Source of the DNA: Bartonella doshiae NCTC 12862 = ATCC 700133
Lineage (GTDB): Bacteria > Pseudomonadota > Alphaproteobacteria > Rhizobiales > Rhizobiaceae
Assembly: GCF_000278155.1 (NCBI RefSeq)
Contig: NZ_JH725097.1
Location: forward strand, 62,001 to 126,000
Reading direction: 5' to 3'
DNA length: 64,000 bases
This document shows, piece after piece, positions 54,103-64,000 of the stretch (positions within the stretch are counted from its first letter, which is position 1; every line of letters starts with the position of its first letter). The notes beneath the pieces were generated by a model. That model was not told the DNA's origin, made no database searches, and was given only the letters and a program-made list of their open reading frames with translations. A program made the position numbers and the translations under genes.

Positions 54103-55571
54103 TCATATTGTTCCCGATATTTGCGCACGATGTAAAGAGCAAGGATATTCATCACAAGAGTCAGAATAAAAAGCGTCGTCCCCAAAGCAAAAGCCACAAG
54201 AGTTTGTGGAGAATTAAACTCAAAATCACCCGTTAATTGATTAACAATTTTAACCGTCATCGTGGTCATTGCCTCAAACGGATTAAGCGTTAAATTTGCA
54301 GCAACACCTGCCGCCAAAACCACAATCATTGTCTCCCCAATCGCACGTGACGCCGTTAACAAAATCGCTCCTATAATCCCTGGGAGCGCTGCTGGTATCA
54401 CTACTTTTTTTATCGTCTCAGATTGTGTTGCACCTAAACCATAAGATCCTTCACGCAAAAAACGTGGTACAGCTGTAATAACATCATCTGATAAAGACGA
54501 AACAAAAGGTATCAACATAATTCCCATCACAACTCCAGCTGTCAAAATACTTTGAGCCATAATAAAACCAACACCACCAGAAAGGGAAACAGAGAGATCA
54601 TGTAAAAACGGTCCAACAATCTTCAAGGCAAAAAAACCATAAACAATGGTTGGAATACCAGCAAGAACCTCCAACAACGGCTTCACAATCGATCTCAATC
54701 GAGCAGAAGCATATTCAGCCATATAAAGAGCTGAAAATAATCCTATCGGTACAGCAAAAAGCATTGCGACAAGCGCGATATAAAGTGTGCCTGCAAGCAG
54801 CGGAATCAAACCAAATTGCCCTACCTCACTGCCCGAACCACTGGCCGAAAAACGTGGATCCCAAACCGTTCCCAAAAAGAAATTTGAAAGGGGTACAGAC
54901 TGAAAAAAACTTATTGTTTGAAAAAACATGGAGAATGCAATCGCTGCTGTCGTCAAGACCGCAACTGTAGATGCACAAATTAACCCAATAATAATCAAAC
55001 ACTCAACCTTATTACGTGCACGCTGACGTGAAGTAACCTGCATCACTCCATAAGAAAAACCACAAAATGCAATAATAAAAAGTAAAGAATAACCAATAAA
55101 CCACAATTTTTCGGATAAATCATACCATGATTGTGCAATCCTCAATACAACCTCTGGTGCTTCATGAGGTAAAATAAAACCATTTGCGAAGAATTGCGTC
55201 CGTATCTCTTCATACGAAGCAGTGGTAAGATCTCCTTTAAAATTATGAATTATTTTGGCTAAACTGCGGACAATCCCCAAAATGAGGTCATGATTAACAA
55301 CCTCTGTAACCTGCGCACTATACATCCTAATCTCTCGCGAGGCACTATACTCTAAATAAATTGTACTCCCACTATTCCAAAAAACAAAAAAAATTAAAGC
55401 AGGAATAACAGTAAGAAAAAATGTCCACCAACCATAATAATACGCACGAGAGTGCATCTTGTATTGTGTATATTCAAGATAGCGCGCACGCATATAAGAA
55501 ATAAAAAAGCCAACAAAACCAAAAAGCAATAGGAATAAAATAATAAAGGAAATGTGCATATTGTCTTTCAA
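54099..55571 (-). CDS. pstC: Phosphate ABC transporter permease PstC
   Basis: 490 residues, again longer than the E. coli protein (319). Two N-terminal helices and a periplasmic stretch precede the core permease, which starts near residue 180. The permease text includes GTLYIALVAMLFAVPIGLFSALYMAEYASARLRSIVKPLLEVLAGIPTIVYG and the EAA loop YGLGATQSETIKKVVIPAALPGIIGA. Forms the phosphate channel with PstA. It starts 49 bases after the pstS stop and overlaps pstA (ATGA). Confidence 0.94.
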   Translation of the reverse strand: MKDNMHISFIILFLLLFGFVGFFISYMRARYLEYTQYKMHSRAYYYGWWTFFLTVIPALIFFVFWNSGSTIYLEYSASREIRMYSAQVTEVVNHDLILGIVRSLAKIIHNFKGDLTTASYEEIRTQFFANGFILPHEAPEVVLRIAQSWYDLSEKLWFIGYSLLFIIAFCGFSYGVMQVTSRQRARNKVECLIIIGLICASTVAVLTTAAIAFSMFFQTISFFQSVPLSNFFLGTVWDPRFSASGSGSEVGQFGLIPLLAGTLYIALVAMLFAVPIGLFSALYMAEYASARLRSIVKPLLEVLAGIPTIVYGFFALKIVGPFLHDLSVSLSGGVGFIMAQSILTAGVVMGIMLIPFVSSLSDDVITAVPRFLREGSYGLGATQSETIKKVVIPAALPGIIGAILLTASRAIGETMIVVLAAGVAANLTLNPFEAMTTMTVKIVNQLTGDFEFNSPQTLVAFALGTTLFILTLVMNILALYIVRKYREQYE

Positions 55572-55620
55572 TTTTTATAAAAAAGCAGCGTAGAAAATTC
55601 CTAAACTACAAATCCTGAAA

Positions 55621-56667
55621 TTATTTTAAAATCATCACTAGACCAGCAGAAAACGCAGAACGCTGCGCTTGGCGCTCTTTTTCAGAAGCAATAACCAAAC
55701 CATATTCAGCCAAAGGGCTGTTAGGACCAATCATTTGATCAGAAAGAAAAAAATCAATATATTCCCGCAGACCTGGGATAATACTTAAATGCGCTTTCTT
55801 AACGTAGAAGAAAAGAGGACGAGAAACCGGATATTTGCCACTAGAAATTGTTTCAGCGTTTGGTGCAAAACCATTAATCTCTGCGACCTTGAGTTTATCA
55901 GCATTATTTTCATAAAAAGACAAACCAAAAACACCTATCCCTGTTTTATGAGAAGTTATACGTGCAAACGTTTCAGAATAATCACCATCAATATCGATAG
56001 CCTTTCCATCTCTACGCACAGTAACGCATGCCGCATGAATCGCCTTATCATCCATCCCTAATAATTTCATCGCATCAACTGCTCCACTGTCTTTACAACC
56101 TACAGCAAGCAATTTTTCTTCAAAAACCTCCCGCGTTCCATGCTTTTCTCCAGGAATATAAGCTGCTATCGTCCAATCAGGAAGAGCATCATTGACTACA
56201 TTCCATTTTGAAACTGCATTGGGCTGTAATTTTCCGTTCACAATAATTTGAGCAGCAAGTGCTCTATAAACATCTACCGGATGCAATTTCCAATCAGGAC
56301 CATTAATATCTGTTGCAACAACAATGCCATCATACCCTATGCGTATTTCCTCAATATCTTTTACACCAGCATCAAAACAAGATTGCAATTCACTAGGCTT
56401 CATTGCTCGCGAACTATTGACAATATCAATTGCATTTTCTCCAATCCCACGGCAAAATTCTTTAATACCAGCACCTGAACCACCCGATTCAATAACAGGA
56501 ACTTTGAAATGAGGATAAACTTCCCCAAATATCTCCGCAACGATTTTTTGATAAGGTAAAACTGTAGATGAACCAGCAATTTGAATTCGATCACGTGCAT
56601 GACCAACATTCACAAATAGTACAACTGCAAAAATCAGACCTAGTCCAACGGATAATAATCTACACAT
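55621..56667 (-). CDS. pstS: Phosphate-binding protein PstS
   Basis: 348 residues with AGGAGC upstream of the ATG. The signal peptide ends VNVGHA (about residue 24). RIQIAGSSTVLPYQKIVAEIF and VIESGGSGAGIKEFCRGIG bear the Ser/Thr and Gly residues that bind phosphate; DIVNSSRAMKPSELQSC is also typical. It captures phosphate in the periplasm and hands it to PstCA. It heads the pst operon. A 7-bp hairpin lies just upstream of the ribosome site (56681-56699). I found no clear Pho box of CTGTCAT repeats upstream, only a TTGTCAG half-site near 56770. Confidence 0.94.
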   Translation of the reverse strand: MCRLLSVGLGLIFAVVLFVNVGHARDRIQIAGSSTVLPYQKIVAEIFGEVYPHFKVPVIESGGSGAGIKEFCRGIGENAIDIVNSSRAMKPSELQSCFDAGVKDIEEIRIGYDGIVVATDINGPDWKLHPVDVYRALAAQIIVNGKLQPNAVSKWNVVNDALPDWTIAAYIPGEKHGTREVFEEKLLAVGCKDSGAVDAMKLLGMDDKAIHAACVTVRRDGKAIDIDGDYSETFARITSHKTGIGVFGLSFYENNADKLKVAEINGFAPNAETISSGKYPVSRPLFFYVKKAHLSIIPGLREYIDFFLSDQMIGPNSPLAEYGLVIASEKERQAQRSAFSAGLVMILK

Positions 56668-56680
56668 TCATAAGCTCCTT

Positions 56681-56699
56681 AGAAGGTAAAAAACCTTCT
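56681..56699 (-). promoter_or_regulatory. Leader hairpin next to the pstS ribosome-binding site
   Basis: AGAAGGT (56681-56687) and ACCTTCT (56693-56699) pair fully around a five-base loop. In the transcript the stem ends one base before the AAGGAG of pstS. It may stabilise the mRNA or adjust initiation. No T-run follows, so it is not a terminator. Confidence 0.5.
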
Positions 56700-56811
56700 T
56701 GTTTGTATCATACTGTAATTCTAGTTCACATTTGCAGCATAACAAATATAAAAAAGTGATATTTATAATTTTTCTGACAAAATCATGTTCTTATTCTCTG
56801 TTTCAGCAAAT

Positions 56812-57750
56812 TTAATTTGAACACTTAGATTCAACAAGATCCCAAAAAAGATGAGCAATATCCTTACCACCAAAGCGTTTAATTTCACGAATTCCAGTAG
56901 GAGATGTCACATTGATTTCTGTTATATAATCTCCAATTACATCAATCCCGACAAAAAGAAGCCCTCGTTCCCGTAAAGCTGAACCAATTCGCGCGCAAAT
57001 GTCATAATCACGATCTGTTAAATCAATATTTTCCGCGCGTCCTCCAACATGCATATTAGAACGAACATCCATTTCTGATGCAACCCTATTAATTGCTCCA
57101 ACTGGAGTACCATTAAGTAAAATGATCCGTTTATCCCCCTTTCGTACAGCATCTAAATAGCGCTGAACAATGAAAGGTTCACGGTAACTTTTTGCAAACA
57201 TTTCCAAAAGCGATGACAAATTACGATCATCCCGTTTCAAATAAAAAACGCCTGCTCCTCCATTGCCATAGAGTGGTTTCACAATAATATCACCAAATGT
57301 ATCTCTAAAAGTCGTTATTTCTTCAATGTCTTTTGTAATGAGCGTTTCTGGCATAAGATCAGAAAATTCTGTCACAAAAATTTTCTCAGGGCTATTGCGT
57401 ACCCATACCGGATCATTCACTACTAACGTTTGAGGATGAACACGTTCTAATAAATGAGTCGTGGTGATATAATTGAGATCAAAGGGTGGATCTTGACGTA
57501 AAAGAACCACATCCATATCCATCAATTCTGTACGTACAGAAGGCCCCAATTGATAATGATGCCCCTCTTCATCATATACTTTCAATGCTTCCAATCGTGC
57601 AATCACACAACCATCGCGCATAGATAAACGATCTGGTGTATAATGGAAAAGAGTGTGTCCGCGTTCTTGTGCTGCTAACGCAAGTGCAAATGTTGTATCT
57701 CCTTGAATGCGAAGCGTTGAAATATGATCCATCTGAATGGCAACTTTCAT
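56812..57750 (-). CDS. gshB: Glutathione synthetase
   Basis: 312 residues from the ATG at 57750 (GAGAGG upstream; [19 protein letters not shown]). The frame is open back to 57840 but that extension overlaps the divergent gene and is not conserved. ATP-grasp enzyme: [38 protein letters not shown] and [23 protein letters not shown] are the GshB signatures. It joins gamma-glutamylcysteine and glycine to make glutathione in the cytoplasm. Divergent from the MoeB/ThiF-like gene, with an 81-base shared promoter region. Confidence 0.95.
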   Translation of the reverse strand: MKVAIQMDHISTLRIQGDTTFALALAAQERGHTLFHYTPDRLSMRDGCVIARLEALKVYDEEGHHYQLGPSVRTELMDMDVVLLRQDPPFDLNYITTTHLLERVHPQTLVVNDPVWVRNSPEKIFVTEFSDLMPETLITKDIEEITTFRDTFGDIIVKPLYGNGGAGVFYLKRDDRNLSSLLEMFAKSYREPFIVQRYLDAVRKGDKRIILLNGTPVGAINRVASEMDVRSNMHVGGRAENIDLTDRDYDICARIGSALRERGLLFVGIDVIGDYITEINVTSPTGIREIKRFGGKDIAHLFWDLVESKCSN

Positions 57751-57831
57751 GAATAAAACCTCTCTATAACCAAATGCGGACTGGTCTATGCACCATAAAC
57801 TTAGTAAAGTGACTATGACAAGAGAAAGCCT

Positions 57832-58620
57832 ATGACACAAGAAACTAATAAAAAATTAAACAAACAGGAAATTGAACGCTACGCACGGCATATCATTTTA
57901 CCTGAGATTGGTGGTGCAGGACAACAAAAGCTCAAAGCTGCACGCGTTCTTGTCGTTGGTGCAGGTGGTCTTGGTGCTTCTGTACTCACTTATTTGGCCG
58001 CTGCAGGCGTTGGAACCCTTGGAATTGTTGATAATGACATCGTTTCTCTTTCTAACTTACAACGCCAAATTATTCACAAAACAAGCGCTATTAACCAATG
58101 TAAAACTGATAGTGCTGAAGCTACTATAAAAGAAATAAATCCCCATGTGGTTGTTGAAAAACACCAAATACGCTTGGATAAAAGTAATGTGGATAAACTA
58201 TTAAATGCTTACCACATCATTATTGACGGAAGTGATAACTTTACCACACGCTATCTGCTTGCTGATCACACCAAACAGTGTGCCAAACCTTTAATAAGCG
58301 GCGCTGTAGGACGTTTTGATGGTTCATTGACAGTGCTTATGCCCTATAAAGACAACAATCCGCATTATCGCGATTTATTTCCAAACCCTCCAGCTCCTGG
58401 AACTCTCCCAACATGCGCTGAAGCTGGAATTATTGGAGCTTTACCCGGAGTTATAGGAACACTACAAGCCATGGAAGCCATAAAGCTTATCACAAATATC
58501 GGTGAACCCTTAGTAGGAAAAATCCTAATCTATAATGGATTGTCTGCGCAATTCCGTGTCATTACCTATAAACGATCCGATTCTAGCGCAAATGCAGCAG
58601 ACATTAAAGCTTGTGTATAA
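57832..58620 (+). CDS. moeB: MoeB/ThiF-family adenylyltransferase
   Basis: 262 residues. E1-like Rossmann domain: [44 protein letters not shown] (nucleotide-binding and Arg finger), then [16 protein letters not shown] and the active-site Cys in [18 protein letters not shown]. It adenylates the C-terminal Gly of a ubiquitin-like sulphur carrier (MoaD or ThiS). The CxxC zinc knuckles of E. coli MoeB are missing (HYRDLF where E. coli has CYRC), as in several rhizobial proteins, so MoeB and ThiF cannot be told apart here. Its last 55 bases overlap the 3' end of yejF on the other strand. Confidence 0.87.
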   Translation: MTQETNKKLNKQEIERYARHIILPEIGGAGQQKLKAARVLVVGAGGLGASVLTYLAAAGVGTLGIVDNDIVSLSNLQRQIIHKTSAINQCKTDSAEATIKEINPHVVVEKHQIRLDKSNVDKLLNAYHIIIDGSDNFTTRYLLADHTKQCAKPLISGAVGRFDGSLTVLMPYKDNNPHYRDLFPNPPAPGTLPTCAEAGIIGALPGVIGTLQAMEAIKLITNIGEPLVGKILIYNGLSAQFRVITYKRSDSSANAADIKACV

Positions 58621-60176
58621 GGATTTTGGGGACGAGAAAAAATACAATTCGCAGGGCCTTGCTCAACCATTTCCCCATTGCGCATAACAATCACTTCATG
58701 TGCAAGCGTTTTTACAACTTTCAAATCATGACTAATAAACAAATAGCCCAATTGGTACTTTTGTTGTAAATGACGCAAAAGATTAATAATCTGTGCTTGC
58801 ACACTTACATCAAGAGAAGATGTTGGTTCATCAAGCATAATAAAACGCGGCTTTAAAATGATTGCACGTGCGAGAGCTATTCTCTGTCTCTGTCCACCAG
58901 AAAACTCATGTGGATAACGGTGACGAGCAGAAGGATCAAGATCAACCTCACACAACGCTTCAATCACACGATCATTGCGTTCAGAAAAAGAAAGCTGCGG
59001 TTCATGAATTGATAATCCTTCAGCTATAATTTCACTCACAGACATACGCGGAGATAGTGATCCAAAAGGATCTTGAAACACAATCTGAATATGACGGCGC
59101 AAAGGACGCATCTGTTTAAAAGTAAAATTGCTCATATTAATATCATCAAAGATAATCTGTCCCTTGGAAGATAACATCCGTATAAGCGCAAGCCCCAATG
59201 TTGTTTTTCCTGAACCCGATTCTCCCACAACACCAAGTGTTTGACCAACACGAATTGTAATATCTAGATCCTGAACAGCTTTCACATAATCCACTGTTCG
59301 TCGCAATAATCCCTTTTTCACCGGAAACCAAACACGAACTTTCTTACCTTGCATTAAAATAGCTGCATTATCATCAACTTTAAGAGGACAACCTTTAGGT
59401 TCTGCTGCCAATAATTGCTTTGTGTACAACCGTTGAGGATTATTAAACAATTCACTTGTTGTGCCACCTTCAACAATTTTTCCCTTCCTCATCACATAGA
59501 CGCGATCCGCAATACGACGCACTATAGATAAATTATGAGTAATAAAAAGCATGGACATCTTGTTATGCTTTTTTAATTGTACCAAAAGCTCAAGAATTTT
59601 TGCCTGAACAGTCACATCAAGTGCCGTTGTTGGCTCATCAGCAATCAACAATCGTGGATCATTCGCAAGTGCCATCGCAATCATCACACGTTGTCGCTGC
59701 CCACCTGACAACTGGTGAGGAAATGAACCCAAACGTTTTTGTGGCTCATGAATTCCTACCTTAATTAATAGATCAATAACACGTGTGCGCAATGATTTAT
59801 CGGGTACCTTTGAGTGCAGTTTTAGAACTTCACCTATTTGGCGTTCTACATTATGCAAAGGATTAAGAGCAGTCATCGGCTCCTGAAAAATCATGGCAAT
59901 ATCTTTACCACGAACCTTACGCAAATCTTCTTCTTTCAGCTTCAATAAATCCTTATCATTAAAAAGAATCTCACCCGATTGAGAAAACTTTGTCATAAAA
60001 GGCAATAATTGCAAAATAGACAGTGCAGTTATCGATTTCCCAGACCCAGATTCTCCCACGAGAGCAACCGTCTCTCCCTCTTTAATATCAAAAGAGACTT
60101 GTTCAATAATGTGTTTTTTTTCTTCCGCTTGATAAAAGGCAATCGAAAGATCATGTACCGAAAGCAAATTTGTCAT
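58566..60176 (-). CDS. yejF: Peptide ABC transporter ATPase YejF (two ATPase domains)
   Basis: 536 residues with two fused ABC domains. Domain 1 (about 1-260): Walker [12 protein letters not shown], signature [15 protein letters not shown], Walker [13 protein letters not shown]. Domain 2 (about 280-536): [43 protein letters not shown]. The fused form with YejE/YejB permeases is the YejABEF system, which imports oligopeptides and peptide antibiotics such as microcin C and contributes to antimicrobial-peptide resistance in intracellular pathogens. The start overlaps yejE by 4 bases. The 3' end overlaps moeB by 55 bases tail to tail. Confidence 0.94.
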   Translation of the reverse strand: MTNLLSVHDLSIAFYQAEEKKHIIEQVSFDIKEGETVALVGESGSGKSITALSILQLLPFMTKFSQSGEILFNDKDLLKLKEEDLRKVRGKDIAMIFQEPMTALNPLHNVERQIGEVLKLHSKVPDKSLRTRVIDLLIKVGIHEPQKRLGSFPHQLSGGQRQRVMIAMALANDPRLLIADEPTTALDVTVQAKILELLVQLKKHNKMSMLFITHNLSIVRRIADRVYVMRKGKIVEGGTTSELFNNPQRLYTKQLLAAEPKGCPLKVDDNAAILMQGKKVRVWFPVKKGLLRRTVDYVKAVQDLDITIRVGQTLGVVGESGSGKTTLGLALIRMLSSKGQIIFDDINMSNFTFKQMRPLRRHIQIVFQDPFGSLSPRMSVSEIIAEGLSIHEPQLSFSERNDRVIEALCEVDLDPSARHRYPHEFSGGQRQRIALARAIILKPRFIMLDEPTSSLDVSVQAQIINLLRHLQQKYQLGYLFISHDLKVVKTLAHEVIVMRNGEMVEQGPANCIFSRPQNPYTQALMSAAFALESDRL

Positions 60177-61318
60177 TGTAATGTCTTTCGTGGGTCAAAA
60201 GCATCTCGTGCGGCTTCACCAATAAATGCTAGCAACGATAACATAACAGCAATCACAACAAATCCTGTAATACCAATCCAAGGAGCATTTAAGTTTGTAG
60301 TAGCTTGCCGCATCAATTCACCTAAAGAGGCATAACCAGGAGGAAGCCCAAATCCCAAATAATCAAGAGATGTGAGTAATGAAACTCCCGATGTTAATAA
60401 AAAGGGCATATAGGTCAAAGCAGCAACCATTGCATTTGGTAATAAATGACGCACCATAATAATGCGATTAGGAACTCCTAAAGCACGTGCAGCGTCAACA
60501 TAGGTAAAATTGCGTGCCCGCAGAAACTCTGCCCGTACGACACCAACCAATGCCACCCATTGAAAAAGCAACATTACCCCCAATAAAACCCAAAAGCCCT
60601 GTGCCAAAACCGCAGCCATGATAATAACTAAATAAAGAGATGGTACAGAAGACCATATTTCAATAAAACGCTGAAAAATTAAATCAATCCAACCACCAAA
60701 ATATCCCTGAATAGCCCCTGCTGTAACACCAATGATTGTGGAAACAAACGTCAGAAGAATACTAAAAATTATTGATACGCGAAAACCATATAAAACACGC
60801 GCAAAAACATCACGCGTTAGATCATCTGTTCCAAGCCAATTCCACTGACTCAGTGTACACTCCGGATCAGCACTCCCTTGCACATAATTGATACAACGCT
60901 CCTCTTTACTTTGAAGCCAAAAAGGAGGTGCCAATGCTACAGTTTTATTTCCAACTACTGTGTTATAAGAATACCGTATCAGTGGCCAAAGCGCCCACCC
61001 ATGTTCAGCAATTTCATTTTGAATAAAAGGATCTCGAAAATCCGCTACAGCTAAATTTCCACCAAACTTTTCATCGGGGTAATCAAAAAAAATAGGAAAC
61101 AGTATCTCTCCTTTATAAGAAGCAATAATCGGGCGATCATTGGCAATAAACTCTGCTGAAAAAGAACAAAAACATAGAAAGAGAAAAAGCCATAATGACC
61201 ACCAACCTCGACGATTTTTCTTAAAATTGCGCCAACGACGCGCATTTAATGGAGAAAAAAAAGACTCTTTTTGCAACTTAAAACTCTGTGTACTCTCACA
61301 TTTTGCCTTTTGCATCAT
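60173..61318 (-). CDS. yejE: Peptide ABC transporter permease YejE
   Basis: 381 residues. A short cytoplasmic part with KESFFSPLNARRWRNFKKNRRGWWSLWLF (the typical YejE/DppC start) leads into helix 1. The permease core shows NWLGTDDLTRDVFARVLYGFRVSIIFSI and the EAA loop DAARALGVPNRIIMVRHLLPNAMVA. Forms the channel with YejB. It overlaps yejB by 4 bases and yejF by 4 bases. Confidence 0.94.
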   Translation of the reverse strand: MMQKAKCESTQSFKLQKESFFSPLNARRWRNFKKNRRGWWSLWLFLFLCFCSFSAEFIANDRPIIASYKGEILFPIFFDYPDEKFGGNLAVADFRDPFIQNEIAEHGWALWPLIRYSYNTVVGNKTVALAPPFWLQSKEERCINYVQGSADPECTLSQWNWLGTDDLTRDVFARVLYGFRVSIIFSILLTFVSTIIGVTAGAIQGYFGGWIDLIFQRFIEIWSSVPSLYLVIIMAAVLAQGFWVLLGVMLLFQWVALVGVVRAEFLRARNFTYVDAARALGVPNRIIMVRHLLPNAMVAALTYMPFLLTSGVSLLTSLDYLGFGLPPGYASLGELMRQATTNLNAPWIGITGFVVIAVMLSLLAFIGEAARDAFDPRKTLQ

Positions 61319-62436
61319 AAATCCTTCTTATCAAAATCAATACGTGGATCAACGAGCATATAGACGACATCAGAAACGAGACTAACAATCAGACCAATCA
61401 GCGAAAAAATATAAAGAGAGGCAAATACAACAGAATAATCACGATTAACAATAGAAGTATAACTTAAAAGTCCCATACCATTTAATGAATAGAGCATTTC
61501 AATCAATAAAGATCCGCTAAAAAATGATGCCATAAACGTTGTAGGGAAACTGGCAATTACAATCAAAATTGCATTACGAAAAACATGTCCATAAAGAACA
61601 GAGCTTTCACTTAAACCTTTAGCACGTGCTGTAATAACATATTGCTGACGAATCTCTTCTAGAAAACAATTCTTTGTTAATAAAGTCGTTGTAGCAAAAG
61701 CGGAAATGATCATTGCCGTTAACGGCAAAACCAAATGGTAAAGATAGTCTAATATTTTACTACCAAAGGATAATTGATCAAAATTATCAGACGTCAAATG
61801 GCTTAACGGAAACCAATTAAAAAAAGACCCACCCGCAAAAAAAACCATTAAAAAAATACCAAAGAGGAAACTCGGAATAGCATAACCAATAATGACAAGT
61901 GCACTTGTCCATACATCAAAAGCCGATCCCTCCTTAAGCGCTTTACGAATCCCTAAAGGAATAGAAATAGCGTAAGAAATGAGCAATTGCCAAAATCCAA
62001 GTGAAAGAGAAACAGGTAAAGCACTCTTAATAAGCTCAATAACTGAACGTCCTTGTATATAAGAATCGCCAAAATCAAAACGCAAATAACGACCCAGCAT
62101 TGTTAAATAACGTTCTAAAGGTGGCTTATCAAATCCAAATTGCTTTTCAAGTTTGGCAATGAATTCTGGATCGAGTCCTTGTGCACCGCGATATTTAAAA
62201 ACTCCAGAAGAAGACGATCCAACATCAACACCATCCAAAATAATGTCAGAAGAAAGACCAAGGTCGCTTCCTCCACCTACTCGTCCTATGGCATCACCAC
62301 CTATTCCTTGTAATTGAGCAATAATATTTTCAATGGGCCCGCCCGGTGTGAATTGAACAATGATAAAGGTTACCGTCAAAATACCGATCAGAGTCGGTAT
62401 AATCAGAAAAAGACGCCGGAGAATATAGGCTGTCAT
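61315..62436 (-). CDS. yejB: Peptide ABC transporter permease YejB
   Basis: 373 residues starting MTAYILRRLFLIIPTLIGILTVTFIIVQFTPGGP, the DppB/YejB family opening. A periplasmic loop of about 85 residues (GGDAIGRVGGGSDLGLSSD region) is larger than in DppB and typical of YejB. The EAA loop is ITARAKGLSESSVLYGHVFRNAIL. First gene of yejB-yejE-yejF here. yejA, the binding protein normally upstream, is missing from this place; a cytochrome c gene lies upstream instead, 141 bases away. Confidence 0.94.
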   Translation of the reverse strand: MTAYILRRLFLIIPTLIGILTVTFIIVQFTPGGPIENIIAQLQGIGGDAIGRVGGGSDLGLSSDIILDGVDVGSSSSGVFKYRGAQGLDPEFIAKLEKQFGFDKPPLERYLTMLGRYLRFDFGDSYIQGRSVIELIKSALPVSLSLGFWQLLISYAISIPLGIRKALKEGSAFDVWTSALVIIGYAIPSFLFGIFLMVFFAGGSFFNWFPLSHLTSDNFDQLSFGSKILDYLYHLVLPLTAMIISAFATTTLLTKNCFLEEIRQQYVITARAKGLSESSVLYGHVFRNAILIVIASFPTTFMASFFSGSLLIEMLYSLNGMGLLSYTSIVNRDYSVVFASLYIFSLIGLIVSLVSDVVYMLVDPRIDFDKKDL

Positions 62437-62576
62437 TTTTTATTTTCACCTTTCGATACAGTTGTATTAAATCATTTTTGATAACTCGCTTTTTTATTAA
62501 TGCATCAAACTCACATTACAAACAAAAAATCAATCAAATTTCCCTGAAATTAAATATTTCGCACTATGGACTAATC

Positions 62577-63122
62577 TTATTTATTATCCATTGGCAAAGG
62601 AACAGGATTGTCAGACAAACTTCGTAAATAAAGCAAAAGATCAGCACGATCTTGATTATTTTTTATTCCACGAAAAGACATAATCGTTCCTGGAAACACC
62701 TCACGTGGTGCGCGCAGATAACGATCTAACATCACAAAGTTCCAATTCTGATCAGAATTGGCACGCAATGCTCGTGAATACGCAAAACCTGTAGCAGCAG
62801 CCAAAGGGCGATCAACAATTTCCCAAAGCGCTGGACCCACACGACCGGATTCGTTGCGGCCAGAAGTATGACATACAGCACACTGATGGAAAATCTTACG
62901 CCCATTTTCAAGATTAGCCCGTTTAAGACGATCATTCAATGATAAAGAAGTATCAAATGCCTGCTGTTTTTCTTTAAGTGCTTCCTTCTCTATGACCTTA
63001 TAAGAACGTTGAACCGGTGCAGAATTGTCATAGATCATATCGCTAAGTACAAAAATCCCTGCCAAAATAATCAGCAAAAAGAGACTAGCACAAACAAAAA
63101 AAGCAACTTTCAAAAGATTCAT
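62577..63122 (-). CDS. cycM: Membrane-anchored cytochrome c (class I)
   Basis: 181 residues from the ATG at 63122 (a TTG at 63131 is in frame). An uncleaved N-terminal anchor (about 4-28, VAFFVCASLFLLIILAGIFV) precedes a periplasmic linker and one haem domain. The haem-attachment motif is CAVCH in HQCAVCHTSGRN, and the axial Met is in FPGTIMSFRGI. GPALWEIVDRP is typical of CycM/c552 of rhizobia, which carries electrons from the bc1 complex to the terminal oxidase. Probably monocistronic. It lies between yejB and a long intergenic region. Confidence 0.92.
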   Translation of the reverse strand: MNLLKVAFFVCASLFLLIILAGIFVLSDMIYDNSAPVQRSYKVIEKEALKEKQQAFDTSLSLNDRLKRANLENGRKIFHQCAVCHTSGRNESGRVGPALWEIVDRPLAAATGFAYSRALRANSDQNWNFVMLDRYLRAPREVFPGTIMSFRGIKNNQDRADLLLYLRSLSDNPVPLPMDNK

Positions 63123-63910
63123 AAAGCTCAACTGTTCATATTTTTATTACTACTTCCAGTTTAAGCTTTTTCCTCATAAGAGACAACATTATTATAAACG
63201 CACTACATAAAGCTTTTAAAACATTGCAATAGTATAGCTATTGAATTAATTTTCCTGCTTGTATAGATCTTGTATAGATTAAGACATATCTATTTCTAAA
63301 AAATCTTGCAAATATCACTAAAATTTGATGATTGTTCATGTCACTATATAGGCTTAAAAATCCTACTAAGACATACTTCCATTGCAATGAGTCAATAATG
63401 ATAATCGTTAAAGCTGTTATCACTTATCGACGTAAACGCGTCCATAACATGCAGTAATAACCAATTGCATTTATAATACTTACGCCCAATATTGATTAAT
63501 CAAAAACGCTCTCATGCTATTTTAATTTTGTGGAATTGTTCACATTTTATCCCCAGCAATAACATTATGAATATTGCAGTATTGAATACAAAAATCATTG
63601 CAAAAAATAAAAAATAATCCGAATATCATTAAATTATCACTATATCACTTGCTCAAGGCTTCTGTTTTTTCTTTTACCCACACAATAGCACTATAGGGAA
63701 ATAGAGCGTTTTCACTATCATATTAGCGTTTCTATCTATAAAAATAAGGACCTAGAATAATTTGTAACACTTCATTCTCTACACTCAAACAATGTGAAAA
63801 ACTTGAACAATTATGCACACTAGAGCATAATATGGATAATAATGGAAAAATAGGATGATATAACTCCCTTAGGAGTCGATAGGTAACAGAGGGGAGTATA
63901 TAAATTTAGC
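63123..63910. other. Gene-free region upstream of pheA
   Basis: 790 AT-rich bases, no supported gene. GGAGTATATAAATTTAGC before 63911 should contain the pheA translation signals; an upstream GGAG is 15 bases from the ATG, so the ribosome site is weak. Confidence 0.45.
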
Positions 63911-64000
63911 ATGAAAAAAACTGAAAAAACCAATAAAATCTCCTTTCAAGGAGAATACGGTGCCAATTCCCATATTGCTTGCTCCAATATGTTTCCCTCT
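63911..64000 (+). CDS. pheA: Prephenate dehydratase, N-terminal part (cut by window end)
   Basis: The first 30 codons read MKKTEKTNKISFQGEYGANS then HIACSNMFPS and run off the window. ISFQGEYGANSxxACxxMFP is the standard opening of alphaproteobacterial prephenate dehydratases, which convert prephenate to phenylpyruvate in phenylalanine synthesis. Catalytic Thr-Arg and the ACT domain lie outside. The start is taken at the first ATG in frame. Confidence 0.85.
   Translation, partial: MKKTEKTNKISFQGEYGANSHIACSNMFPS

Noticed and set aside
1-64000. CRISPR arrays, rRNA operons, IS elements
   Set aside because: I saw no regular repeat-spacer pattern, no rRNA sequence and no transposase reading frame in the window.

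Overview
The window reads as a Bartonella chromosome (AT-rich alphaproteobacterium, Rhizobiales). The strongest pointers are three hemin-binding-protein (Hbp/Pap31) paralogues in a row, an alphaproteobacterial NrnC-type RNase, the long rhizobial dCTP deaminase, DUF2093 and DUF4170 proteins, and a bioM-bioN-bioY biotin transporter. No species can be fixed from the sequence alone.

Bases 1-13,800 are the right part of a P2-like prophage. Tail genes run in P2 order: tail fibre and a gpG-position protein, then FI sheath, FII tube, E/E' chaperone with a predicted -1 frameshift, T tape measure, U, X and D. A block sits between G and FI: HigB/HigA toxin-antitoxin, a lone Phd-type antitoxin, and a Rha regulator whose leader folds like phage C4 antisense RNA and has its own near-consensus promoter. 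After gene D come a divergent MazE/MazF pair, a lysis cassette (GH24 lysozyme with a C-terminal membrane anchor, nested Rz/Rz1 spanins, a small membrane protein) and a P4-type integrase. A 17-bp piece matching the 3' end of tRNA-Phe at 13,765-13,781 is the probable right attachment site.

Bases 14,700-25,000 are an accessory zone. A tandem bioY duplication carries a decayed bioN end. Next come an amino-acid permease, a short SlyX-like ORF and tRNA-Thr(CGT). About 1.6 kb of decayed sequence follows, then a second intact copy of the four-gene lysis cassette with no other phage genes. Right after it lies a YopJ-family acetyltransferase effector gene with its catalytic His/Glu/Cys triad intact and its ribosome-binding site inside a small hairpin. 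The juxtaposition suggests phage-borne cargo or a domesticated lysis module.

Bases 25,000-64,000 are mostly core chromosome: lldD, dcd, mutL, cysQ-pmbA, rluB-rsmD, tadA, ileS, three hbp genes and a small secreted protein sharing an upstream box, nrnC-M20 peptidase, mutM, an M29 aminopeptidase, a SleB-type hydrolase, the pstSCAB-phoU phosphate operon, gshB, a MoeB/ThiF-like gene, yejBEF, a membrane-anchored cytochrome c and the start of a prephenate dehydratase gene at the right edge. One Hbp paralogue is unusual: its barrel carries a long Pro-rich repeat tract followed by a His/Gly/Ser-rich loop.

All calls come from reading sequence and remembered family motifs. No database search, folding program or alignment was run.
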